Assembly (NCBI RefSeq): GCF_003259255.1
Contig: NZ_QGOL01000002.1
Coordinates: 717,608 to 781,607 of the forward strand
Source: Algoriphagus litoralis
Lineage (GTDB): Bacteria; Bacteroidota; Bacteroidia; Cytophagales; Cyclobacteriaceae
Length of the DNA: 64,000 nucleotides
Direction: 5' to 3'
Under the pieces are notes generated by a model. That model saw only the letters and a list, made by a program, of their open reading frames with translations. It did no database searches and was not told the origin of the DNA. Positions 1-7,381 of the stretch are shown here, piece after piece (the first letter of the stretch is position 1; each line of letters begins with the position of its first letter). Made by a program: the position numbers and the translations under genes.

Positions 1-1129
1 CCACCGAGATTTTACCTGCATCAGGTTGGTTTAGACCAGTGATCATCTGGAGAAAAGTGGTCTTTCCGGCACCATTGGGTCCGACGATTCCGACGCGATC
101 TTTTTTTCTGAAGATGTAGGAGAAATCCTTAACTAGGGTCTTATCTCCATAGGCTTTGGAGATTTTGTCGATTTCCAGAATCTTATTTCCAAGTCGCTGT
201 GTTGAAACAGTCAACTCAATATCTCGCTCTTCGCGCTTGGTGAAGGCTTTTTCCTTAGTTTCCTCAAATGCATCTACCCGGTATTTGGCCTTGGTGCCAC
301 GGGCCTTGGGTTGACGACGAATCCAGTCCAATTCCTTCTTATAAAGGCTCTTTGCCTTTTCGATCTCGATGTCTTCGTTTTGCATCCGCTCGGCTTTCTT
401 GTCTAAGAAATAGCCATAATTGCCTTGGTAGCGGTGGATTTTGCCCTGATCGAGTTCGAGGATTTCATTGGTGACTTTTTCCAAAAAGTATCGGTCGTGA
501 GTGACCATGAAAAGTGAAAGGTTGGCTTTGGCTAAATAATCCTCCAGCCACTCGATCGTCTCCAAATCCAGGTGGTTGGTTGGTTCGTCAAGCAAAAGCA
601 AATCAGGTTTCTCTAGGATGGCTTTCGCCAAAGCCACTCGTTTGCGCTGTCCACCGGAGAGCGTACCGACTGGTAAATCAGTATCATGCAGGCCAAGTTT
701 TCCCAAGACCTCCTTTACTTGATATTCAAAATCCCAAGCTTGGAACGCATCCATTTTCTCAAAAAGATCAGACATCTTTTCCGAGTTGTCGATGCCACGC
801 TCTGAATCCAACAAGGCCTTGTGGTAGTCCTCAATCACTTTTAGGATTTCGCTGTTGCTTTGGTCAAAGATGGTTTGGTAGATGCTGAGCGAACCTTCAA
901 AAACCGGATTTTGATGCACATAAGCGATTTTTACGGACTGATTGATGCCGACTTGTCCGGTGTCAGCGATTTCCTGACCCATGATGATTTTCATCAAAGT
1001 GGACTTTCCTGCTCCGTTGATGCCTACTAAAGCTATTTTTTGACCTTGGGAAATGCCAAAGGATATATTTGAAAAAAGCTTCCGTTCCCCGAAAGCCTTA
1101 CTGAGATTCTCAACTGAAAGGTAATTCAT
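1..1129 (-). CDS. uup: ABC-F family ATPase, Uup-like (5' part, runs off the left edge)
   Basis: Soluble ABC-F protein with two ATPase domains and no membrane segments; family members act on ribosomes, and Uup relatives also on branched DNA intermediates. I read 376 codons from the ATG whose complement lies at 1127-1129. Domain 1 has Walker A GINGAGKST, signature LSGGQRKR and Walker B LLLLDEPTNHLD. The linker contains WIRRQPKARGTKAKYRVDAF, which resembles the Uup linker (WIRQGIKARRTRNEGRV in E. coli) more than EttA. Domain 2 begins with Walker A GPNGAGKTT before the window ends. The rest of domain 2 and any C-terminal coiled coil lie outside. It is divergent from the deformylase gene. ABC-F assignment is firm; the Uup subfamily is inferred from the linker. 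Confidence 0.92.
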   Translation of the reverse strand, partial: MNYLSVENLSKAFGERKLFSNISFGISQGQKIALVGINGAGKSTLMKIIMGQEIADTGQVGINQSVKIAYVHQNPVFEGSLSIYQTIFDQSNSEILKVIEDYHKALLDSERGIDNSEKMSDLFEKMDAFQAWDFEYQVKEVLGKLGLHDTDLPVGTLSGGQRKRVALAKAILEKPDLLLLDEPTNHLDLETIEWLEDYLAKANLSLFMVTHDRYFLEKVTNEILELDQGKIHRYQGNYGYFLDKKAERMQNEDIEIEKAKSLYKKELDWIRRQPKARGTKAKYRVDAFEETKEKAFTKREERDIELTVSTQRLGNKILEIDKISKAYGDKTLVKDFSYIFRKKDRVGIVGPNGAGKTTFLQMITGLNQPDAGKISV

Positions 1130-1194
1130 GGGGCAAAAGTAAGGGAAATAGGGCTATTACTTGGTATTTGAAAAGAATGAAATATGGGATATAG

Positions 1195-1319
1195 GAAATA
1201 CATAGAAATACATTTGAAATAAGTCCTCCTTCGTCGGACGAAATATTTCCCGAAGCACATTTCACCGAGCGTAGCGAGGTATATTTCAACAGTATTACCA
1301 TCTGTTTCTTAACTGTTTC
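1195..1319. repeat. Iterated-word inverted element, family A copy 1
   Basis: Gap between uup and the deformylase gene. GAAATA words start at 1195, 1205 and 1216, followed by a hairpin (GTCC 1223-1226 with GGAC 1236-1239). A second hairpin at 1264-1280 (ACCGAGC, loop GTA, GCGAGGT, with a tandem G-A mismatch in the stem) is followed by inverted words at 1282, 1293, 1303 and 1314 (TATTTC, then degenerate forms). Spacing is 10-11 nt. Same plan as the copies at 1846-2047 and 48343-48472. Confidence 0.7.
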
Positions 1320-1356
1320 TCCGCTAAAATCACCTTTCAACCATTATTTTTAACTC

Positions 1357-1842
1357 ATGAAAACCATCCACGACATTCTTAAACTCGGTGATCCGAGACT
1401 TTACGAAGTCTGTGAACCCGTGCTAAAAACTGACCTTCCGTTGGTTCCTGAATGGACCAAACAACTCCATGAAGCCATGGAAGATATCCGACGAGTTTAC
1501 GGGTTTGGGAGAGGAATTGCCGCACCGCAGTTGGGCATTATGAAGCGGATGTTTTACCTGAATCTGGATCGGCCCTACATTATTTTGAATCCGGAGTTGA
1601 AAAACCTGAGCGATGAAAAATTCGAGCTTTGGGACGACTGCATGAGTTTCCCGAATCTATTGGTGAATGTTAAGCGCCACCAATCGCTGACGTTGGAATA
1701 CCGAGATGAAAACTGGGAAAAACAAAGCTGGACTGTGGAAGGCCCGATTTCTGAACTGATCCAGCATGAATTTGATCATCTTGACGGGATTCTGTGTACG
1801 ATGCGGGCGATAGATGAGAAGAGTTTTCGGTGGAAAGATTAA
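1357..1842 (+). CDS. Peptide deformylase-like metallohydrolase (divergent)
   Basis: 161 residues, the size of a compact peptide deformylase, which removes the formyl group from nascent proteins. Motif 1 is GRGIAAPQLG (residues 50-59), close to the GxGLAAxQ consensus. Motif 3 is QHEFDHLDG with the HExxH zinc site intact. Motif 2, normally EGCLS, reads DDCMS: the Cys zinc ligand is kept but the Glu-Gly pair before it is Asp-Asp. The fold and metal site therefore look intact while the substrate pocket differs. It may be an accessory deformylase rather than the housekeeping Def. Flanked on both sides by family A repeat elements. ATG start chosen; there is no strong Shine-Dalgarno, as is usual in this phylum. 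Confidence 0.85.
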   Translation: MKTIHDILKLGDPRLYEVCEPVLKTDLPLVPEWTKQLHEAMEDIRRVYGFGRGIAAPQLGIMKRMFYLNLDRPYIILNPELKNLSDEKFELWDDCMSFPNLLVNVKRHQSLTLEYRDENWEKQSWTVEGPISELIQHEFDHLDGILCTMRAIDEKSFRWKD

Positions 1843-1845
1843 AAT

Positions 1846-2047
1846 GAAATACTGTTGAAATACAGTAGAAATAAACCCGACTTCGTCGGGTGAAATAGTA
1901 GGCATTCGGCTCAAATCAAAGTAAAAATGAGCCGCATTTCCCTGATTTTTCAAAGATTTTGAGCCGATTCAAGTTCTGAATCTTCAATTTGGCCCTATTT
2001 CACCTTGCGAAGCAAAGTCTATTTCTACAATATTTCCATTGTATTTC
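1846..2047. repeat. Iterated-word inverted element, family A copy 2 (best preserved)
   Basis: Fills the gap between the deformylase and PLP-enzyme genes. GAAATA words start at 1846, 1857 and 1868, exactly 11 nt apart. Hairpin 1 is CCCGAC-TTC-GTCGGG at 1876-1890, followed by TGAAATA. A unique core contains CGGCTCAAA (1907-1915) inverted against TTTGAGCCG (1958-1966). Hairpin 2 is ACCTTGC-GAA-GCAAAGT at 2002-2018. Inverted words TATTTC follow at 2020, 2031 and 2042, again 11 nt apart. The last word ends about 20 nt before the next start codon. Confidence 0.8.
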
Positions 2048-2067
2048 ACTTCTCATATCTTTGATTC

Positions 2068-3012
2068 ATGAATTTCCCTTCCCTCTCCGATATCCGAGCG
2101 GCGCATGACCGCATCCAGCCTTTTATTCACCGAACGCCTATTCTTACCTCTACTGCCATCAATGAAATTGCAGGTTGTGAGATCTTTTTCAAGTGCGAAA
2201 ACTTCCAGAAAGTAGGAGCTTTCAAAGCTCGTGGAGCTGCCAATGCGGTCATGAAACTGAGCCCTGAAGAAAGGGCAAAAGGTGTGGCGACGCATTCTTC
2301 CGGAAATCATGCTGCTGCCCTAGCTCGTGCAGCAAGTGTGGCGGGAATTCCATCCTACATCGTCATGCCTTCCAATGCGCCCGAGATCAAAAAGAAAGCA
2401 GTTAAAGGGTATGGAGGAGAAATCATCGAGTGCGAACCCACACTCAAAGCACGTGAAACCACCCTTGAATCAGTCGTGGAGCGAACTGGTGCAGTTTTTA
2501 TTCCTCCTTTTGATCACTGGGATGTGATCGAAGGGCAAGCCACTTGCGCACTGGAGCTGCTGGAAGATCAACCTGATCTGGAAATTGTCATTGCTCCTGT
2601 TGGAGGTGGCGGACTCCTTGGCGGAACAGCGTTGACAGCACATTACTTGAATCCAAGTATTCAAGTTATTGCCGGCGAACCCACCGGAGCGGATGATGCG
2701 TATCGTTCCTTCCATGCCGGGTACATTATTTCGCATACGACTACAAATACGATTGCGGATGGATTGCTGACTTCGGTTGGGAAACTCAATTTTGAGCTCA
2801 TGCAGCGCTATGTCGATGACGTTTTGCTGGCGACTGATCCACAAACCATTGAAGCTATGCGTTTGGTCTATGAGCGGATGAAGATCGTAATCGAGCCTTC
2901 CTGTGCGGTTCCCTTGGCCGCTTTGCTAGCAAATAAAGATCGGTTTGCAGGTAAAAAAGTTGGTATTATCCTTTCAGGTGGAAATGTGGATTTGGGTAAG
3001 TTGCCGTTTTAA
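2068..3012 (+). CDS. PLP-dependent threonine dehydratase / serine racemase-type enzyme
   Basis: 314-residue fold-type II PLP enzyme, probably deaminating L-threonine or L-serine to the 2-oxo acid, or racemising serine. The N-terminal helix begins IRAAHDRIQPFIHRTP. The Schiff-base lysine is in FQKVGAFKARGA (near residue 53). The asparagine loop is SSGNHAAALA, the phosphate-binding glycine loop VGGGGLLGG (near residue 179), and the C-terminal SGGNVDLGK closes the fold. There is no ACT regulatory domain, so it resembles the short catabolic dehydratases and eukaryotic-type serine racemases rather than biosynthetic IlvA. Substrate cannot be fixed from sequence. Stands alone between a family A repeat and a convergent membrane-protein gene. 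Confidence 0.9.
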   Translation: MNFPSLSDIRAAHDRIQPFIHRTPILTSTAINEIAGCEIFFKCENFQKVGAFKARGAANAVMKLSPEERAKGVATHSSGNHAAALARAASVAGIPSYIVMPSNAPEIKKKAVKGYGGEIIECEPTLKARETTLESVVERTGAVFIPPFDHWDVIEGQATCALELLEDQPDLEIVIAPVGGGGLLGGTALTAHYLNPSIQVIAGEPTGADDAYRSFHAGYIISHTTTNTIADGLLTSVGKLNFELMQRYVDDVLLATDPQTIEAMRLVYERMKIVIEPSCAVPLAALLANKDRFAGKKVGIILSGGNVDLGKLPF

Positions 3013-3389
3013 TCAAAGACTCTTTTTAATATAAAGTAATTCAGGGATGTTGTAGTGAGCAGAGGAATCCCTAAAATGAAAAAGCCTCCAAAATTATTTC
3101 CAAAGAAGAAAATATAGACTAATGCGATTAAGATATGAATTAGTAGTTGCCAACTTGGTTTAATCAGTTTTTGGGAAAAAATGAAAAATCCATAAAAAAC
3201 AGGATAATACGCAAAGCCAAACCACAACCCCATAAAATAAAAAGTAAAGAATTGGTCAACCCATCCTTCAAGATTAAGAGTTCTTGAGTTTACTATTGGA
3301 TGGATCAATGCCGATAGACCGGATAAAACCAATTGAAATAAGAGGAAAGATGGAAAGAAAAGAATGAGTTTTTGGAAGGTTTTTGCCAT
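3009..3389 (-). CDS. Small four-helix membrane protein, unknown function
   Basis: 126 residues, almost entirely hydrophobic, with about four predicted membrane segments (roughly residues 8-30, 44-70, 78-98 and 102-120). I do not recognise a family. Its last four bases overlap the end of the convergent PLP-enzyme gene, so the two stop codons interlock. No hairpin terminator is seen between them. The coding potential rests on the clean membrane-protein pattern and the sensible gene packing. Confidence 0.68.
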   Translation of the reverse strand: MAKTFQKLILFFPSFLLFQLVLSGLSALIHPIVNSRTLNLEGWVDQFFTFYFMGLWFGFAYYPVFYGFFIFSQKLIKPSWQLLIHILIALVYIFFFGNNFGGFFILGIPLLTTTSLNYFILKRVFD

Positions 3390-3557
3390 TTGTTAGGAAG
3401 CTAAAAACTAAGGTCAAAATAGTTGAAAGTTGGGCTTATTTCATGTTTCTAATTTTTTCTATCTGCAAATTTTAAAGTTTTAATCGTAGCTGCAACTTTT
3501 ATCATTTTACGATTTTTCAAAAGATTGATTTCAACTTTTATGCCTCCAATTAAAGCC

Positions 3558-3565
3558 TAATTTTG
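3558..3565 (+). promoter_or_regulatory. Candidate -7 box for the App1-like gene
   Basis: TAATTTTG matches the Bacteroidota -7 consensus TAnnTTTG. No good TTG lies 19 nt upstream. The box ends only 5 nt before the ATG at 3571, so if it is used the transcript would be almost or fully leaderless. Confidence 0.4.
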
Positions 3566-3570
3566 TCACG

Positions 3571-4695
3571 ATGGCTACCAATTCATCTTCCCGTTTCAGC
3601 ATTCTTCCCACACTCTATTTTTTGAAACAGCAAGTTTCCAGGCTTAAGCTATGGGTTTGGGTGAAAGTCGGATTTGTGAAAAAGGTACAAATCCAACCTT
3701 ATGCAGGATATGGCAATGGAAAGGAGCTATATCTCGCGGGAAGAGTTTTAGCAGATCGAGATATCCAGGCCTCTGCGCCTGAAGATCGTTTTTGGAGGAA
3801 TTTCCAAAAAATGAGAAAACGCTTTTTTACGATCGTATTTCCCGGAGTGCAGGTGGAGGGAGAGTTCCAAGGTAAAACCATCAAAGTCACCACGGACGAA
3901 GAAGGATATTTTGAAATCATACTTCCACTTGATGACTTGGAAATCCACCAAGGATGGCAGCCCATCCGATTGCGATTGCTTCATGATTTACTCGGACGAG
4001 CTACCGAGGTAAATGCCATCGGGAAAGTTTACTTTCCTGTCGCCAATCCAGATTTTGGGATTATTTCAGACATCGACGACACGATCCTGACCACAGGGGC
4101 AATGCGAATGTGGGAAATGCTGAAAGTGACTTTTACCCAAAATGCGCACACTCGGATTCCTTTTGCAGGAGTATCCGAATTCTACGATGCGCTGAGAAAG
4201 GGTAGGGATCAAATTATCAGCAATCCGATTTTTTACGTGTCCAGCAGTCCTTGGAATATTTACGATTTCCTCATGGAGTTTCTTGACGCACATCGGATTC
4301 CCAAAGGTCCGCTGATGCTTCGGGATCTTGGTTTATCAAGGGATCAGTTTATCGCCGGAAGTCATGAAGTTCACAAGCTGAAGCAGATCAATCATATTTT
4401 AAATGTGTTTCAGGACTTGTCATTTATCTTGATTGGGGATAGCGGGCAAAAGGATCCGCAGATTTACCTTGAAGTGGTGAAAACCCATCCCGGGAGAATC
4501 TTGGCGGTTTACATTCGGGATGTTTCGGGTGCAGATCTTTCGAATTTAGCGGCTGAGTTTCAGGGTCAGAATGTGGAATTAGTCATGGTCAAAGACACCA
4601 ACGAAGCCGCAGCACATTCACTTTCCAAAGGATGGATTTTGCCAAGTGACACTGAAAAAATTAAGGATCAGAAGGAGGAGGATGAGAAGGACTAA
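3571..4695 (+). CDS. App1-like phosphatidate phosphatase family protein (DUF2183)
   Basis: 374 residues. The catalytic DxDxT motif of the lipin/App1 superfamily is SDIDDTILTTG (near residue 170), followed by YVSSSPWNIYDFL and a late IGDSGQKDPQIY, both typical of the App1 catalytic region (HAD-like fold). The yeast relative dephosphorylates phosphatidic acid, so a role in phospholipid turnover is likely (family knowledge). The N-terminal 150 residues look like a beta-rich domain (EGEFQGKTIKVTTDEEGYF), as is common in bacterial members. There is no signal peptide, so it is probably cytoplasmic or membrane-associated. The tail is very charged (KIKDQKEEDEKD). Monocistronic. Confidence 0.88.
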   Translation: MATNSSSRFSILPTLYFLKQQVSRLKLWVWVKVGFVKKVQIQPYAGYGNGKELYLAGRVLADRDIQASAPEDRFWRNFQKMRKRFFTIVFPGVQVEGEFQGKTIKVTTDEEGYFEIILPLDDLEIHQGWQPIRLRLLHDLLGRATEVNAIGKVYFPVANPDFGIISDIDDTILTTGAMRMWEMLKVTFTQNAHTRIPFAGVSEFYDALRKGRDQIISNPIFYVSSSPWNIYDFLMEFLDAHRIPKGPLMLRDLGLSRDQFIAGSHEVHKLKQINHILNVFQDLSFILIGDSGQKDPQIYLEVVKTHPGRILAVYIRDVSGADLSNLAAEFQGQNVELVMVKDTNEAAAHSLSKGWILPSDTEKIKDQKEEDEKD

Positions 4696-4793
4696 GTTCA
4701 GAATTGCGAGCTCAATTTTGTTATTTAAAGAGGGTTTAAAATATTAATAGGCTATCTCAATTTTCTAGACCGCCTCTTACTATGTTTAAGTTG

Positions 4794-5318
4794 TTATGAA
4801 AATGCCAAGTCCTCCTGATAGACTAAATCCCAGGACTCGTTTTGCTTTTTAAATACCTTTAGCCTTAGCGTATAATTAATTTCAAACACCTCACTTTCAA
4901 GGATTATCCCGTAGATTTCTTTGTCGATACCCTCCGAAATAATTGGATAGGAATAAGAAAAAATTACCTTTTTGGCGACAAATTCTGTTGCATCTTCAAA
5001 TTCTATTTTACAGTTAATAGAATCAGCATCCATTTTTGATGGATGATTTGAATTCAAAAATTCATCGATTTTATTTCTTTGATCCTCATTAAAAATCTGA
5101 TTCATATCGAAACTTTCATCCAGTCTTGATTTCGAGTTGATCGGATTTAAACTTTCATAGGAGTTATTTCTCCAGCTGATCAAGTTCTTACCTAGCGATT
5201 CATAAGTGAGATTGCAGGCCAAGAAATTGATTAAATCGTATTCATTTGGACCCTTCTCCTGTATAACCGAACCTCCGGTCAGGAAAAAACTAGCAAGGAT
5301 TACTTTTAGGAAAATCAT
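4794..5318 (-). CDS. Hypothetical exported protein
   Basis: 174 residues. The N-terminus (MIFLKVILASFFLTGGSVIQ) looks like a signal peptide; a lipobox cysteine is absent. The mature part is acidic and Asn/Glu-rich with alternating beta-like segments near the C-terminus (EVFEINYTLRLKVFKKQ). No family recognised. It stands alone, convergent with the App1-like gene and divergent from gltX. Its base composition is more AT-rich than its neighbours, which could mean later acquisition or weak constraint. Confidence 0.65.
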   Translation of the reverse strand: MIFLKVILASFFLTGGSVIQEKGPNEYDLINFLACNLTYESLGKNLISWRNNSYESLNPINSKSRLDESFDMNQIFNEDQRNKIDEFLNSNHPSKMDADSINCKIEFEDATEFVAKKVIFSYSYPIISEGIDKEIYGIILESEVFEINYTLRLKVFKKQNESWDLVYQEDLAFS

Positions 5319-5499
5319 TGGCGAGATATTTTTTGATCATACGGAGATTGAAGCAATCTGTATATAAGGAGGAAAGAAATAGTTAAAAATACTTATAAAA
5401 TCAGAAGATAAAATTTCAAATAGTTCTTTTAGGTGATGGATTTGCTTTCCCAACATTTATACTTTCCCTTTTTTGATCTCCCATTCCCCCACATTTCCC

Positions 5500-5550
5500 T
5501 ATCTTTGCCCCCTGATTTTGCCAAACCAAAACCCATATTTGCGGGTTTTT
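5500..5550 (+). promoter_or_regulatory. gltX promoter region with leader hairpin
   Basis: TATCTTTG at 5500-5507 fits the TAnnTTTG -7 consensus; the nearest upstream TTG (5473) is 24 nt away, longer than the usual 19. Downstream, AAAACCC (5528-5534) pairs with GGGTTTT (5543-5549) and is followed by a T, 20 nt before the gltX ATG. This resembles a weak terminator in the leader and could attenuate transcription (inference). Confidence 0.4.
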
Positions 5551-5569
5551 AGCTGAGAATAAGACATCC

Positions 5570-7108
5570 ATGAACAGAGAAGTTCGCGTACGATTTGCTC
5601 CATCTCCTACCGGAGCATTGCATATTGGCGGCGTCCGCACCGCCCTTTACAATTACCTTTTTGCCAAAAAAATGGGAGGAAAGTTTCTCCTCCGCATCGA
5701 AGATACCGATCAGACCCGCTTCGTGCCCGGAGCAGAAGATTACATCAAGGAATCCCTGGAATGGTTGGGGATTTCCCCTGTGGAAAGCCCTTGGAATCCG
5801 GGTGACTGCGGCCCATACCGTCAGTCTGAGCGCAAGCCGATGTACATGCAGTATGCGCTTGATTTGGTCGAAAAAGGCCATGCCTATTATGCATTTGACA
5901 CTTCGGAAGAACTCGAAGCGATGCGTGAGCGACTCACTGCAGCCCGAGTAGTTCAACCGCAATACAACAGCATCACCCGAACTCAAATGAAAAACTCCCT
6001 CACGCTTTCCGAAGATGAGGTGAAGTCGCGACTGGAGTCCGGTGATCCTTATGTGATCCGTATCAAAATCCCTCGCAATGAAGATGTCCGTCTCAATGAC
6101 ATGATTCGAGGCTGGGTGATGGTGAATTCCAGTACATTGGATGACAAGGTTCTGATGAAGTCAGACGGCATGCCGACCTACCATTTGGCTAATATTGTCG
6201 ATGATCACCTGATGAAAATCACACATGTGATTCGTGGGGAGGAATGGCTTCCATCTGCACCGCTGCACGTGTTGTTGTACAGATATTTTGGCTGGGAGGC
6301 TACCATGCCTCAGTTTGCGCATTTGCCGCTTTTGCTGAAGCCGGACGGTAATGGAAAGCTTTCCAAGCGGGACGGAGATAAGTTGGGATTCCCTGTTTTT
6401 CCATTGGATTGGACAGATCCTTTCACCGGAGAAAAGTCCTCAGGGTTCCGAGAGCAAGGCTATTTGCCGGAAGGGTTCTTGAATTTTCTCGCTTTTCTCG
6501 GTTGGAATCCAGGCGACGAAAGAGAGCTTTTTACGCTTGAGGAATTGGTGGAAGCCTTTTCCGTGGAGCGAATCGGCAAGTCAGGGACGAAATTCGACAT
6601 CGCCAAAGCCAAGTGGTACAATGAGCAATATCTGCGAGCAAAATCTACAGGTGAATTGATTGATTATCTTATTGCTGGCGCAAAAGCGGATGGAGCTGAA
6701 ATTCCTTCGGAAAAAGCTGAGGATATTGTCAACCTCATCCGAGAGCGCGTGACTTTCCCAGCAGATCTCTGGAAGGAAAGTAAGTTTATTGTTATCGCCC
6801 CGACTGGTTTTGATGAAGAGGTAGCCTCCAAAAAGTGGAATGCGGATGCCGCAAAATTACTTGGAGAATATGCAGTTGCACTCGATACCTTTAGCGGTGA
6901 TTTTGATGCTGTTTCTGCAAAAGGATTGCTGGAAACTACTGCGGAAGCTGAAGGAATTAAATTGGGAAAAGTGATGCAGGCGGTTCGCCTGGCAGTGACC
7001 GGTTCCGGTGCCGGTCCGGATTTAATGGTGGTTTTTGCTATCTTAGGTCCGGCTGAAGTGGCCAAAAGAATCCGATTTGCGTTAAGCACATTGAAAGTAG
7101 TAGCATAA
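5570..7108 (+). CDS. gltX: Glutamyl-tRNA synthetase
   Basis: 512 residues, normal for bacterial GluRS. Class I synthetase: the HIGH motif is HIGG in APSPTGALHIGGVRTALYN (residues 10-28), and the KMSKS loop is KLSKRDG (near residue 256). It charges tRNA-Glu with glutamate in the cytoplasm; whether it also charges tRNA-Gln cannot be told here. The C-terminal anticodon-binding region is present (EEVASKKWNADAAKLL, EGIKLGKVMQAVRLAVTG). The stop codon is one base from the next small gene, and a terminator follows that gene, making a two-gene unit. Confidence 0.97.
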   Translation: MNREVRVRFAPSPTGALHIGGVRTALYNYLFAKKMGGKFLLRIEDTDQTRFVPGAEDYIKESLEWLGISPVESPWNPGDCGPYRQSERKPMYMQYALDLVEKGHAYYAFDTSEELEAMRERLTAARVVQPQYNSITRTQMKNSLTLSEDEVKSRLESGDPYVIRIKIPRNEDVRLNDMIRGWVMVNSSTLDDKVLMKSDGMPTYHLANIVDDHLMKITHVIRGEEWLPSAPLHVLLYRYFGWEATMPQFAHLPLLLKPDGNGKLSKRDGDKLGFPVFPLDWTDPFTGEKSSGFREQGYLPEGFLNFLAFLGWNPGDERELFTLEELVEAFSVERIGKSGTKFDIAKAKWYNEQYLRAKSTGELIDYLIAGAKADGAEIPSEKAEDIVNLIRERVTFPADLWKESKFIVIAPTGFDEEVASKKWNADAAKLLGEYAVALDTFSGDFDAVSAKGLLETTAEAEGIKLGKVMQAVRLAVTGSGAGPDLMVVFAILGPAEVAKRIRFALSTLKVVA

Positions 7109-7109
7109 T

Positions 7110-7298
7110 ATGGCAAAGCGAAAGAAAAAAGAAGACGAACCTCGGGTTCACGATGAGCTGAAAGGATTCAAGATGGAAATCAACTCCTTCGGAGAGATTT
7201 CCTCCAGTTTTCCGATTGACAAGATCAATGAGTTTCTCAACAAAAACGTAGAGGATAAAAAACTAAAAGATCGGGATGATTTGAAAACTGAAGAGTAA
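7110..7298 (+). CDS. Small charged protein co-transcribed with gltX
   Basis: 62 residues, very rich in Lys, Asp and Glu, starting MAKRKKKEDEPRVHDELKG and ending in a charged tail. The central part (MEINSFGEISSSFPIDKINEFLNKNV) looks like the only folded piece. It starts one base after the gltX stop, so it is almost certainly in the same mRNA and translationally coupled. No function is known to me; tight linkage to gltX would fit a role near translation, but that is inference. Confidence 0.82.
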   Translation: MAKRKKKEDEPRVHDELKGFKMEINSFGEISSSFPIDKINEFLNKNVEDKKLKDRDDLKTEE

Positions 7299-7324
7299 TA
7301 TTCCGAATGTTAAAAAATAAAACT

Positions 7325-7350
7325 AAGAGCTCCAGATTGGAGCTTTTTTT
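7325..7350 (+). terminator. Intrinsic terminator of the gltX unit
   Basis: AGCTCC (7328-7333), loop AGATT, GGAGCT (7339-7344), then a run of T to 7350; flanking AA/TT pairs lengthen the stem. It lies inside the longest possible reading frame of the next gene, which argues that gene starts later, at 7382. Confidence 0.85.
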
Positions 7351-7381
7351 ATATACTTGGGTACCTTTTACCTTTATTTCA

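Noticed and set aside
268..888. Plus-strand open frames opposite the first gene
   Set aside because: They are shadows of the minus-strand ABC-F gene, which shows complete ATPase motifs through the same region.
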